Of a DNA stretch of 64,000 bases, positions 25,665 through 34,296 are shown in pieces. Numbering within the stretch: position 1 is the stretch's first letter; every line of letters starts with the position of its first letter. The position numbers were made by a program, and so were the translations under genes. The stretch is from Bombella pollinis (lineage in GTDB: Bacteria; Pseudomonadota; Alphaproteobacteria; Acetobacterales; Acetobacteraceae), in assembly GCF_026385485.1 (NCBI RefSeq), contig NZ_JANIDX010000006.1, positions 145,850 to 209,849 of the forward strand. The letters run 5' to 3'. The notes beneath the pieces were generated by a model, which ran no database searches, was not told the origin of the DNA, and saw nothing but the letters and a program-made list of their open reading frames with translations.

Positions 25665-26404
25665 GAAAAGCGTCCTTCATAGGTAGGAGCCATGGGGGTA
25701 AGCGGGGCAAAGAGAGAGGGAGGTGTCTCCTCTTTTTCGTCTTCTGTGGGGGCAGGGGGATTATAAGGCAAGGTGAGGGTGGCCTCTGGGAAGGAGACTT
25801 CCGGCGGGCGTGTGCGCATTGCAAAAAGGGCCGTTGCCCCGTTTTGGACGAGGTCTTTTATGGTGGATAAAAGATGCTCTTGTAGCTCTGGGCATAGGGT
25901 GAGCGCTGGTTCATCGACTAAAATCAAGGAAGGATGGGTAATTAAGGCACGTGCGCATGCAGCGCGGAGGCGGGTTGTGTGGCTCAGTGTGGTTGGGAGG
26001 GCCTGTGCATGGTCTTGTAGGCCGAACCATTGCAGAATTGCCTCCGTCTCGCGTTGGATTTCAGCATGTCGAAAATGGGCCAACTCTAGGGGGAGAGCGA
26101 TATTATCGGCAAGGCTGAGGCGGTCCATAAAGAGGGGATTTGCATCAATATAGCCAATGCGCTGGCGTAAGCGTTGGCGCGTGCGGGCGGGAAAGTGCGG
26201 GCTTAGTGGCTCATTTAAAATAGTTGCAGAACCAGCAACAGGGCGGCGCAGGGCTAAGGCATCCAGCAAGGCTGTCTTGCCTGATTCGGCTGGCCCAACG
26301 ACCCATAAAGCCTCCCCTCGTTGGAGTTGAAGGGAGAGGGATTGCAGTCCCCCTTGTATGAGGGCCGGGCTTGTGGGGAGGGAGAGGTTATGGAGTGTAA
26401 TCAT
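25661..26404 (-). CDS. ftsE: FtsE-like ABC ATPase with degenerate motifs
   Basis: ATPase partner of FtsX, 247 residues. Walker A (GPAESGKT, residues 37-44) and Walker B (SLILVDEP, about 159-166) are present. The other ATPase elements are eroded: the Q-loop area reads RIGYIDANP without the glutamine, the ABC signature reads LSHTTRLRAA instead of LSGGQ (about 140-149), and the H-loop area reads TALFAMRTRP without the histidine. A Pro/Glu-rich tail (about 205-247) is extra. The gene begins the ftsE-ftsX-ydcF-like run. By context it is FtsE; by motif it may bind ATP but hydrolyse it poorly. Confidence 0.82.
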   Translation of the reverse strand: MITLHNLSLPTSPALIQGGLQSLSLQLQRGEALWVVGPAESGKTALLDALALRRPVAGSATILNEPLSPHFPARTRQRLRQRIGYIDANPLFMDRLSLADNIALPLELAHFRHAEIQRETEAILQWFGLQDHAQALPTTLSHTTRLRAACARALITHPSLILVDEPALTLCPELQEHLLSTIKDLVQNGATALFAMRTRPPEVSFPEATLTLPYNPPAPTEDEKEETPPSLFAPLTPMAPTYEGRFS

Positions 26405-26462
26405 ACCTTATCCCACCCATGAAGTGAGGGCGATTGTATAACCCGCATGATAATGTAAAGCC

Positions 26463-26891
26463 TTAGAGACGCCGTGCTAACCATGCCGTTGCTGTGGAGG
26501 AGGCCGCTGCAAGGGCCATAAGCAATAAACCATCCATAATCAGGCTATGTGGTGTGAAGAGATGTCCAGCAATGATGAGTTGGTTGGGAAGTGTGTGAGA
26601 AATATGGCTGACGATATCGTGGGTCTGCGGGTCCTCGGTTAGGGAGCCGAGATTAGCACTGGCGAGAGCAATGAGATGCGGGATGAGCGACCAGCCCACA
26701 CCAATGATGAGGAGGATAGGGGCAAAAAGTTCTGCCAATTGAATGAGGAAACTGAAGATGAAATGGAAGATTGCCCAGATCACGGTCAGTACAACACGCC
26801 CTAGGATAGGAAGGCCCCGCTGAGGGGTACGCGCATTAGCAGCAAGACGGTCATGGCGTGGGGGGTGTAGTGGTGAGGGTGATGTATTCAT
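26463..26891 (-). CDS. Small membrane protein of unknown function upstream of ftsE
   Basis: A 142-residue protein with a basic, Pro-rich N-terminus (about 1-28) and three predicted membrane segments (about 30-55, 58-78 and 112-135). In many Alphaproteobacteria the position upstream of ftsE is held by an MJ0042-type zinc-ribbon protein with a following membrane segment. No zinc-ribbon cysteines are visible here, so this may be an unrelated gene or a form that has lost the ribbon. It is in the same direction as ftsE with a 58-base gap and divergent from the kinase gene at 27020. Confidence 0.65.
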   Translation of the reverse strand: MNTSPSPLHPPRHDRLAANARTPQRGLPILGRVVLTVIWAIFHFIFSFLIQLAELFAPILLIIGVGWSLIPHLIALASANLGSLTEDPQTHDIVSHISHTLPNQLIIAGHLFTPHSLIMDGLLLMALAAASSTATAWLARRL

Positions 26892-27019
26892 GAATATTTG
26901 GGACCTTCCTGTAGGACAATGAAGCAGAACATGAGATAAAAAGAGTAGAGGTGGGATAGGTGCGTGGCAACCGTCTCATATTATATCCTCTGTCTGCACC
27001 TAGCTTCTAGAGAGGCGTA

Positions 27020-28909
27020 ATGCAAATCTTACCTACTATGGATGAGAAAGAGGCTCATATTTTATTGCTTGACCCCGCCGGGTCAGCTCATAGCCGTGTT
27101 TATAAATTGCTATGCGGGGAGGGGATGAAGGTAACCTGCCGACAAGAGGCAGAAGCCATGCTGGAGATTGTGGAGACGCAACAGCGTGAGCGGCAGGTGG
27201 ATATGGTTATTTGCTGCACCCTGCAAGAGGGGATGAGTGCTGGACAGTTTGTGTACCGGGTGCGGGCGATTCCGGCTATGCAAGATATACCTGTTTTAAT
27301 GTTGACCGATGATGTCTCTCCCCGGGTAGAGCTTGATGGTTTTGAGAGTGGGGCGGATGCCTATCTCTCCAGCACGGCTCATTCTGCTTTGCTGTTATTA
27401 CGGGTGCGTACGCTCTTACATTTGGCGGAGGAAAAACGGCACCGTCATCCCCACTGGCAGATGCGGCGCGCGCGTGTGGTGATTGTGCGCCCCCCTGATG
27501 ATGAATTGCTACAAGATTTTTGGAACGATCCCTCCTTCTCAGAGTTCAGTGGGGCGAGCGAAGGTGATGTGGAGGCTGATGCGCCCGGTTTGGGTGAGCT
27601 ATTATGGCGTGATGGTCATACCGTTACAACGGTAGCGCGCTCTAGTGAGCTTTTAGAGGGAGGTTGGCTCACTGCCCCTGATGGGCCCGATTGTATCGTC
27701 TTAGAGGATATGCGCGATAGCGAGGCAGACCTTGCTTTTTGTCATTTGCTAGAGCAACGTCGCCAAACCCTACGGACGCAAGGGAGCGTTCCTTTTCGGA
27801 TGTTAGGGGTTATTCAGGCAGAGCGGTTCCGTGGGGAATCATGTGTGGCATTTTTGGAGGCCGGGTTGGAAGACCTCGTGCCAAGCGATATGCCCCCTAT
27901 GGTGTTGGCATTGCGTATTCGCGCTATGGTACGGCGGAGGCGGGAGAATGAGGCGTTTCGCCAACGGGAGATGGAACGCCAACAATCAGCCTTGGCGTTA
28001 AAAGCTGCGCAAGAGCAAGCCGCCCTAGCGGAAGCCCTCGCTCAAGCGAATAGCGAACTTGCTCAGATGAATAATGAGCTTGTTCAAACTCAAGCGCGGC
28101 TCGTACAGACAGCGAAAATGGCATCGCTGGGTGAGCTTGTGGCGGGGATTGCCCATGAAATTAACAATCCGCTGGCGTTTACTCTGGGCCATGCTGATAC
28201 AATCCAACGTTGTTTAACGCGCTTAGAAGGCCATGTGCAGGGGGATGATTATAAGACTATAGAGCGGGCTTTGCTGCGGTTAGAGGCGATGAAGACCGGC
28301 CTTGGGCGGATACGCGACCTTGTGGTGCGCTTGCGCCGTTTTTCCCGTTTGGAGGAAGGGCATTGGAGCAAGGTCGATGTGGCAGAAGTAATAGAAACAG
28401 GCCTAGCCCTTGTGCGGCATAGGCTGGGGAAGGCCATTTATGTTGAATGTCAGCTCCAAGCTCCATTGACATTGATTTGTCAGGAGACGCTCTTTCATCA
28501 AGCTGTGATTAATTTGATTGCGAATGCCGCCGATGCTTTGCATGAGATAGAGCGTGAGGGGCGGTTAGAGGGGGAAGGGCTTATCCGGCTAGAAACGTAT
28601 TTATATGATAATATTTATGAAATTATAGTGAGCGATAATGGACCTGGCATTGAGGAGAGCGTTCGACCGTGGATTTTTGATCCGTTCTTTACCACAAAGG
28701 CACAAGGAGAGGGGACGGGGCTAGGATTATCCATTGTACATGGCATTGTGCAAGCTCATGGGGGGAGCATTGATGTCCGGGATACTTATAAACCAAGCCA
28801 GAATGGTGGCAGGCGCGGGGCGTGTTTTGTCATACAGTTGCCCGTGGAGGAAACAGCAGAGGGTTGGGCTGTGCGGAACCCAAAGGAACGAGAATATGCA
28901 AAAGAGTAA
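27020..28909 (+). CDS. Sensor histidine kinase with two degenerate receiver domains
   Basis: A 629-residue cytoplasmic kinase. Order: receiver-like domain 1 (about 12-135), receiver-like domain 2 (about 150-305), coiled coil (about 308-362), HisKA (H379 in GIAHEINNPL) and HATPase (about 480-610; NLIANAADAL, DNGPGIEE, TGLGLSIVHG). No membrane segment is seen. In receiver 1 the phospho-acceptor position is C66 (MVICCTLQEGM) and the conserved Lys is S118 (AYLSST), so it cannot be phosphorylated in the normal way. Receiver 2 lacks a clear acceptor Asp and Lys as well. The kinase core looks intact. It is followed after 9 bases by a second kinase gene, so the two probably work together. The signal sensed is unknown. 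Confidence 0.9.
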   Translation: MQILPTMDEKEAHILLLDPAGSAHSRVYKLLCGEGMKVTCRQEAEAMLEIVETQQRERQVDMVICCTLQEGMSAGQFVYRVRAIPAMQDIPVLMLTDDVSPRVELDGFESGADAYLSSTAHSALLLLRVRTLLHLAEEKRHRHPHWQMRRARVVIVRPPDDELLQDFWNDPSFSEFSGASEGDVEADAPGLGELLWRDGHTVTTVARSSELLEGGWLTAPDGPDCIVLEDMRDSEADLAFCHLLEQRRQTLRTQGSVPFRMLGVIQAERFRGESCVAFLEAGLEDLVPSDMPPMVLALRIRAMVRRRRENEAFRQREMERQQSALALKAAQEQAALAEALAQANSELAQMNNELVQTQARLVQTAKMASLGELVAGIAHEINNPLAFTLGHADTIQRCLTRLEGHVQGDDYKTIERALLRLEAMKTGLGRIRDLVVRLRRFSRLEEGHWSKVDVAEVIETGLALVRHRLGKAIYVECQLQAPLTLICQETLFHQAVINLIANAADALHEIEREGRLEGEGLIRLETYLYDNIYEIIVSDNGPGIEESVRPWIFDPFFTTKAQGEGTGLGLSIVHGIVQAHGGSIDVRDTYKPSQNGGRRGACFVIQLPVEETAEGWAVRNPKEREYAKE

Positions 28910-28918
28910 AGGGGCTGT

Positions 28919-30418
28919 ATGAGCAAGCCTTGGGATGATGTGGGTAAGCCTTGTGTTTTGCTGGTGGATGATGAGGAGGAGATTCTCATCGCCTTAGGCG
29001 ATTTATTGGAGGATAGCTGCACGCTGCTCACTGTGACGGACCCATGCAAAGCGTTGGTATTGTTAAAAGATCATAAAGAGATTTCCGTTATCATTTCAGA
29101 CCAACGCATGCCGGGGATGACGGGGGACCAATTTTTGTGTCAAGCTCGTGCCCTCTCGGATGCGCGGGCAATTTTACTCACCGGCTATGCGGATTTAGAT
29201 GCCGTAGTCGCGGCGTTGAATCACGGGCATATTGTCGCTTATGTGCATAAGCCGTGGGAAGGGGACCATGTACGCAGCTTGGTCTATGAAGCCCATAGAA
29301 CATGGCAGGCCCAACGAGCATTGAGGACGGAGCAAGCGTTATTACGCGGTTTGATGGAGAGTCTGCCCTTCGGTCTTGTTTTTTCCGATTCTGCTGGGCG
29401 ATGTATCCGCAGTAATCGGGCTTGTAGCAGTTTGGAGGAAAGTGAGCATTACACGCCAGCCTTACGCCCTATTATTGCGCGTATGCGTGAGGCTGTACGC
29501 CGGGAAGGGCAGGCGGAAGAATTGTTGGAGGTTGGTACGGATGAGGGCCAAACAGTCTGGCATGAAGTAGCGCGTATCGCTCTAAACTGGCCAGATGGAG
29601 CTGAAAGAGCCGAGGCTTGGCAAGTCAGCATGGATCGAGATGTGACGAATCGTGTGTTGATGGAAGCACGGCTTAATCAGGGGGAGCGTTTAGAGGCGTT
29701 AGGCCGCTTAGCTGCTGGTGTCGCGCATGATTTTAACAATCTTCTGACAATTCTCTCTAGTTGTTTGGATATGATGGACGGAGAGGCATCTCCAGACGAT
29801 ACTGTAAAAGCCATTCAGCAGAAATGGTTAGGCCAAGCGCATGAGACTATAGGGCGCGGGCAAAGCCTTACACGGCGTTTGGTGCAATTTGCACGCGCAG
29901 GTAAGAGTGAGCGCGCTGTTAGGCCATTGGATATAATAGCGTTTTTAAAAGAGCGAGCAAGCTTGTTCCGCCAGAGTTTTCATGGGGCGACCCCAGCGAT
30001 TCGCTTTGTGTTGGACCTCCCAGCTGAGCCACTCCCACCTGTCCTTACCTGTCCAGAGCAATGTGAGATGGCTTTGCTCAATCTATGCGTTAATGCGCGG
30101 GATGCGATGCCGCAAGGTGGTATTGTAACATTAAGTGCGCGCCGTATCGCTTATGCTTTGCCGGCTGTTTCGGCTGATTGTGAGACAGAGTATGCGCTCC
30201 TTTTAGCCGTGCGGGATGAGGGAAGCGGTATGAGTGAGGAAGTCCAACGCCATATTTTTGAGCCTTTCTTCACCACGAAGGAAGCCGGTAAAGGGACGGG
30301 GCTAGGGCTTGCAGGGATATATAGTTTCGTTCTCGCTCATCATGGTGATGTTCAGGTCACAACAGCTCCCGGAGAGGGGACGGAGATGCAGCTCTTGCTT
30401 CCTCTTTTAAAAGCATAG
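28919..30418 (+). CDS. Response regulator-histidine kinase with REC, PAS and kinase domains
   Basis: A 499-residue cytoplasmic protein. An N-terminal receiver (about 10-130) has normal phosphorylation residues: acidic pair in LLVDDEEE, acceptor D61 in IISDQRMPGMTG, the LLTGYAD switch Thr and the Lys in VHKPWEG. A PAS-like region follows (about 145-245), then HisKA (AAGVAHDFNNLL, about 262-273) and HATPase (LCVNARDAMPQGG, EGSGMSEEV, TGLGLAGIYSF). It has no DNA-binding or enzymatic output. The natural reading is that the upstream kinase phosphorylates this receiver, which tunes the attached kinase; the final target is not in the window. Confidence 0.9.
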   Translation: MSKPWDDVGKPCVLLVDDEEEILIALGDLLEDSCTLLTVTDPCKALVLLKDHKEISVIISDQRMPGMTGDQFLCQARALSDARAILLTGYADLDAVVAALNHGHIVAYVHKPWEGDHVRSLVYEAHRTWQAQRALRTEQALLRGLMESLPFGLVFSDSAGRCIRSNRACSSLEESEHYTPALRPIIARMREAVRREGQAEELLEVGTDEGQTVWHEVARIALNWPDGAERAEAWQVSMDRDVTNRVLMEARLNQGERLEALGRLAAGVAHDFNNLLTILSSCLDMMDGEASPDDTVKAIQQKWLGQAHETIGRGQSLTRRLVQFARAGKSERAVRPLDIIAFLKERASLFRQSFHGATPAIRFVLDLPAEPLPPVLTCPEQCEMALLNLCVNARDAMPQGGIVTLSARRIAYALPAVSADCETEYALLLAVRDEGSGMSEEVQRHIFEPFFTTKEAGKGTGLGLAGIYSFVLAHHGDVQVTTAPGEGTEMQLLLPLLKA

Positions 30419-30484
30419 AGGTTTTCATTTTAACAGAGCAGGTTATGATGATGCGGTCTATGGGCCTTAGAGGGGGGTAAAAGC

Positions 30485-30928
30485 ATGGTTCATCACACAT
30501 CCTGCTTTGTCCAAGCGCAGGGAGAGACCGCTGCGGATGCCATTGCAGCGATTGGGGATGAGTTAGCTCTCTTTGATGACTGGATGGAGCGTTACCAATA
30601 TATCATCGAATTAGGGCGCAAAATCCCAGCCTTCCCGCAAGAGTGGCAAGATGATGCTCATCGGATACCGGGTTGCCAAAGCCAAGTATGGTTAGAGGCA
30701 GAGGAGCGCGATGGTCGTTTATTTTTTGCAGGGGCCTCCGATGCTGCGATTGTGCAAGGGCTAGTGGCTTTATTATTACACGTCTATTCTGGTCGTACAC
30801 GGGAGGAGATTTTAGCCACTCCGTCCTCCTTTTTGCATGACCTTGGCTTGGTAAAGGCTCTATCAGCTAATCGTGGTAATGGGGTGGAGGCTATGGCGCA
30901 CTCTATTCGCCAAAGAGCTTTAGCATAA
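30485..30928 (+). CDS. sufE: SufE-type cysteine desulphurase activator
   Basis: Accepts persulphide sulphur from SufS and passes it to the SufBCD scaffold for Fe-S cluster assembly. The 147 residues show the SufE fold with the acceptor cysteine in HRIPGCQSQVWLEA (about residue 63), and WMERYQYIIELGRKIPAFP and GLVALLLHVYSGRTREEIL as further family blocks. It starts 66 bases after the kinase gene with GAGGGGGG upstream. It is not next to other suf genes here, as is common in Alphaproteobacteria. A strong terminator follows. Confidence 0.94.
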   Translation: MVHHTSCFVQAQGETAADAIAAIGDELALFDDWMERYQYIIELGRKIPAFPQEWQDDAHRIPGCQSQVWLEAEERDGRLFFAGASDAAIVQGLVALLLHVYSGRTREEILATPSSFLHDLGLVKALSANRGNGVEAMAHSIRQRALA

Positions 30929-30953
30929 TATACGGTCATTGACGTTATAATGG

Positions 30954-30993
30954 AAAAGGGCCCTCTGGCAGATGTACCAGAGGGCCCTTTTTT
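30954..30993. terminator. Strong, probably bidirectional terminator after sufE
   Basis: A 15-base perfect stem (AAAAGGGCCCTCTGG paired with CCAGAGGGCCCTTTT) with an 8-base loop, followed by T residues on the plus strand. The minus strand also ends in four T residues, so it can serve the convergent small gene ending at 31020. Confidence 0.9.
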
Positions 30994-31019
30994 AGGTCAG
31001 AGATTACAGGAGCTTCTGC

Positions 31020-31322
31020 TTATTGCGCGGCTGGGGCTGCAGGCTCAGCCGCATTTGGTGCAGGCATGTCAGATTTCATCGGATTTACGTTGTCTTTTGC
31101 AGCGTCGGTAACGGCAGGTTTTGCTGCTTTTTTACCGTTACATTTTGCAAATTGACCTTTCTCATTACGGCAAGGCTTTGCTTTTGGCTTCTCGCATTTT
31201 GCAAACTGCCCTTTTTCATTACGGCAAGGATGAGCCTTTCCATGGGGGGCAGCAGCAAGAGCCACTTGGCTTGTTAGGGCACCAGCGATAAGAGTAAAGG
31301 CGGCCATACGGCGAAAGGTCAT
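31020..31322 (-). CDS. Small exported protein with two Cys-bounded repeats
   Basis: A 100-residue protein with a clear signal peptide (about 1-24, ending ALAAAP). The mature part has two identical 12-residue repeats, PCRNEKGQFAKC, at residues 32-43 and 50-61, joined by EKPKAK, then an Ala/Pro-rich, Met-containing tail. The repeat pair differs at several silent positions in DNA, so the protein sequence, not just a recent duplication, seems to be kept. Each repeat has cysteines ten residues apart, suited to a disulphide loop or metal binding in the periplasm. I do not recognise the family. A terminator is shared with sufE. Its own promoter probably lies in 31323-31400. Confidence 0.75.
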   Translation of the reverse strand: MTFRRMAAFTLIAGALTSQVALAAAPHGKAHPCRNEKGQFAKCEKPKAKPCRNEKGQFAKCNGKKAAKPAVTDAAKDNVNPMKSDMPAPNAAEPAAPAAQ

Positions 31323-31481
31323 GAGAGTGTTTCCTTTTAAAAGAGGATGGAACTGACTATCCGTACTTTATACAAAACTGTAAGAGGGTGATAGTGACCT
31401 CTATGTCATTTTTTAATAATTACCCAAGGATATTACTATCTGTTAGTATTCTTCTTTAAGAAGTGAATGATGTTTATAAAA

Positions 31482-31511
31482 AAGGGAAGCCCCCGCTAAG
31501 GAGCTTCCCTT
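31482..31511 (-). terminator. Rho-independent terminator of gcd
   Basis: On the minus strand, AAGGGAAGC and GCTTCCCTT form a 9-base stem with a 12-base loop, followed directly by a T-rich run (TTTTTTATA when read past 31482). It lies about 30 bases beyond the gcd stop. Confidence 0.85.
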
Positions 31512-31542
31512 CTTATATGTAATAATAGCCTATATCAGACCA

Positions 31543-33999
31543 TTATTTTTTGTTGTCGTCTTCTGGCAAAGCATAGGCGATAAGGTAATCACCCATTTTG
31601 CTCAGAAAAGAGCCATGACCACCAGCATAGGTGACAATATATTGCCGCCCATTAATGCGGTAGGTCATAGGGGAGGATTGCGCCCCAGCAGGGAGACGGT
31701 CCTTCCAAATGACATGGCCAGTCGTCATGTCATAAGCGCGGATATAATAGTCCTGCGCGGAGGTAAGGAAGGCCAGATTCCCTGCCGTAGCAAGTGGCCC
31801 ACCCAAGCTTGGCACGCCGATTTTGATAGGCGGTAGCGGTATGGGCAGAGCAGAGCCATGCAAGGAGTCCCGCAATGTCCCATTACGGTGCCGCCAAACA
31901 ACCTTGTTTGTCCGCATATCAATCCCTGCAATTTCACCCCAAGGCGGCATGCGGCAAGGGACCGGCAAACCAATCTTCAGTAAGAGTGGGTCTAGGAAGG
32001 GATGGAGGTTAATGGCGTAGGGAATCCCATAATTAGGCTGAATCCCGGTCTCACCACCACTACCGGCTTTCTTTTGGTTCGGGTCTGGCCAACGGGGGTT
32101 ACCCGGCCCACGCGGAACGAGCGTTGAGACAAACGGGATGGAGATGGGGTTTGTAAAGGCCACCTCACGCCGTGGGTCCACAGCAAGGCCACCCCACTCG
32201 AACATACCGAGGTCCCCGGGGAAGACCAATGTCCCTTGGGTAGATGGTGGCGTGTAGGGGCCCTCATAACGCAGACTATGGAAGTAAATGCTACATACCA
32301 TTTGGTCTAGGATGGTAGCCCCCCACATATCACGGTCAGAGAGAGGATTCTTAGGCCGTAGGTTCAGCTCGGAATGAGGCTGAGTGGGGCTTGTATAATC
32401 GCCAGTCGCAGCACCACCGGGGGCGGGCTTTTCAGCCACAGGGACGATAGGCGTACCCGTACGGCGGTCCAGCACAAAAATATCGCCACTCTTAGTAGGA
32501 ACATAGATGGCTGGCACAAGGCTTCCATCTTTCTGCGTGATGTCAACCAAATTAGGCTGGGCAGAAACATCCATATCCCAAAGGTCATGATGGACGGTCT
32601 GGTAGGACCAAACTAATTTCCCCGTATCAGCATTAAGGGCAATAATCCCCGGCGGATAACGCTCGGCATCTTTATCACGATATCCACCCCATTGGTCAGG
32701 CGTGCCAACACCCATGGGGATGTATACGATGTTCAACGCCTTGTCGTAAGAGGATACGGACCAAGAGTTGGGGGAGTTGGGATGGAAGTGCGGATGCTCC
32801 TCGCTAGGCATTTCGTTGGGGTCTGGGTTTGCGGCATCAAACACCCAAACAAGTTTGCCTGTATAGACATCATAAGCGCGTGTCGCGCCAGAAGGCTGCT
32901 GAACGGAACCATTATCCCGTACTGCACTATTAACGATAATCAGCTTATCGGTAACGACTGGCGGGGAGGTTGGCGCATATTCACCAATAGTTGTGTAAGG
33001 TTGGTGGGAGAAGCGAAGGTCTACTTGCCCATCTTTCCCAAAGCCGTGGCATACTTGCCCCGTTTGGGCATCAATCTCGACAATACGGCCATCATTAACC
33101 ATGGCGATAATGCGTTTTGCACAATCGGTCGTTGCAACAGGCTGGCCATCACTATCAAGAGCATTAGCGGGTGTTGTATGCGCACTCACCCCACGGCATG
33201 TTAAATGCTGGAAGGTTGGGTTGACGTTAATTTTGGGGTCAAACACCCATTTCGTCTTCCCTGTTACAGCATCAACCGCGAAGACCTTTTGATGCAGCGA
33301 GCAGAAGTAGAGCGTGTTATCGAACTCAAGCGGCGTGGCCTCATTCGTGGCTTCACCGGGGTCGCGGGATTTATCCAGCACATCCCCTGTACGCATAATC
33401 CATGCGACTTTGAGCTTATTGACGTTCTGGGTATTGATTTGGTCTAGCGGAGACCAATGGTTACCATCCTGCGTACGCGCATAAGCAGGCCAGTCATTAT
33501 CGGGAACATTCTCCGGGTTTGCTGGGCTGGCATTAACATGCTCGGTCGGTAAGGAGCCGTTGATGTTATGCGGGTCCATAAAGGCGGAGACAATCAACGC
33601 CAAAGCCGCCAATACAACGCCAAGGCCAAGCGGCCCCGTTGCGAGATGATTGGCCGCTAAAGGACGCCGAACAAAGGGCAGAAGCAGCACAACACCGATG
33701 ATGAGTACGACATCAAGGCGGGGTACTAAGCTCCAGAAATCAAGCCCAACGACACAAAGAGCCCAAATGATAGTGCCAAATAGCACAATGGCATAAATGG
33801 CAAGGGCAATGGGGTGTCGCTTAAAGAGATAAAACGCGCTGAGTAAAATACCCAACCCGCTTAGGAGATAATAAAGGGGGCCGCCTACGCAGAGGGAATA
33901 AATCCCTCCTACAATGAGCAGCAGACCAACAAGTGCCATCGCAATGGCAACCAAACGGGTCCAGATTCCCCCCGTATGGGGTGTGGAGGACATGGACAA
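31543..33999 (-). CDS. gcd: Membrane-bound PQQ-dependent glucose dehydrogenase
   Basis: Periplasm-facing quinoprotein that oxidises glucose to gluconolactone and donates electrons to ubiquinone, a hallmark of acetic acid bacteria. The 818 residues begin with five membrane segments (about 12-150), then the eight-bladed PQQ propeller. Family blocks are DWPAYARTQDGNHWSPLDQI, LYFCSLHQKVFAVDAVTGK, FQHLTCRGVSAH, YTGKLVWVFD, PLSDRDMWGATILDQM and TGHVIWKDRLPAGAQSSPMTY. PQQ and Ca2+ come from outside this locus; no pqq genes are present. The gene is monocistronic, with a terminator at 31482-31511. Confidence 0.97.
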   Translation of the reverse strand: MSMSSTPHTGGIWTRLVAIAMALVGLLLIVGGIYSLCVGGPLYYLLSGLGILLSAFYLFKRHPIALAIYAIVLFGTIIWALCVVGLDFWSLVPRLDVVLIIGVVLLLPFVRRPLAANHLATGPLGLGVVLAALALIVSAFMDPHNINGSLPTEHVNASPANPENVPDNDWPAYARTQDGNHWSPLDQINTQNVNKLKVAWIMRTGDVLDKSRDPGEATNEATPLEFDNTLYFCSLHQKVFAVDAVTGKTKWVFDPKINVNPTFQHLTCRGVSAHTTPANALDSDGQPVATTDCAKRIIAMVNDGRIVEIDAQTGQVCHGFGKDGQVDLRFSHQPYTTIGEYAPTSPPVVTDKLIIVNSAVRDNGSVQQPSGATRAYDVYTGKLVWVFDAANPDPNEMPSEEHPHFHPNSPNSWSVSSYDKALNIVYIPMGVGTPDQWGGYRDKDAERYPPGIIALNADTGKLVWSYQTVHHDLWDMDVSAQPNLVDITQKDGSLVPAIYVPTKSGDIFVLDRRTGTPIVPVAEKPAPGGAATGDYTSPTQPHSELNLRPKNPLSDRDMWGATILDQMVCSIYFHSLRYEGPYTPPSTQGTLVFPGDLGMFEWGGLAVDPRREVAFTNPISIPFVSTLVPRGPGNPRWPDPNQKKAGSGGETGIQPNYGIPYAINLHPFLDPLLLKIGLPVPCRMPPWGEIAGIDMRTNKVVWRHRNGTLRDSLHGSALPIPLPPIKIGVPSLGGPLATAGNLAFLTSAQDYYIRAYDMTTGHVIWKDRLPAGAQSSPMTYRINGRQYIVTYAGGHGSFLSKMGDYLIAYALPEDDNKK

Positions 34000-34021
34000 G
34001 CCTCAAAAAAAGGTTAAGGTT

Positions 34022-34040
34022 TAGGTGACCTATATAATAT
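34022..34040. promoter_or_regulatory. Palindrome next to TATAAT upstream of gcd
   Basis: TAGGTGACCTA (34022-34032) is a perfect palindrome around one central base and is followed directly by TATAAT on the plus strand. The same AT-rich stretch reads TATTAT or TATATA on the minus strand and could be the gcd -10 box. No matching -35 box is clear on either strand, so direction is uncertain. Confidence 0.3.
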
Positions 34041-34256
34041 GGCCCTTGCGGTTTGTCTGCATGGGCCATCCTTCATTTGTCTTAAAGCACAGGGAAGGGG
34101 TTCGGGGTCAAGCATCTAAGTGCAATAAAATGAGCGGTTGTAGGCAGCTTTGTCATAATCTTCACATTTTTTGGAGGGTTTCGTGTGCAGGGGTGAGAAA
34201 AACATATTTTCCCCTTGAGGAGGGGCGCAGTTGCCCCTATAAGCGCGGGAGGTTGT

Positions 34257-34296
34257 ACACGCGTCCGGGCCGATGATGAGGCATGCCTGGCCGTGT
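34257..34296 (+). promoter_or_regulatory. Leader hairpin before rpmI
   Basis: ACACG pairs with CGTGT and the inner CCGGGC pairs with GCCTGG (one G-T), with a loop of about 14 bases. It lies about 60 bases before the rpmI start. L20-operon leaders in other bacteria are structured and bind L20; whether this one does is unknown. Confidence 0.3.
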
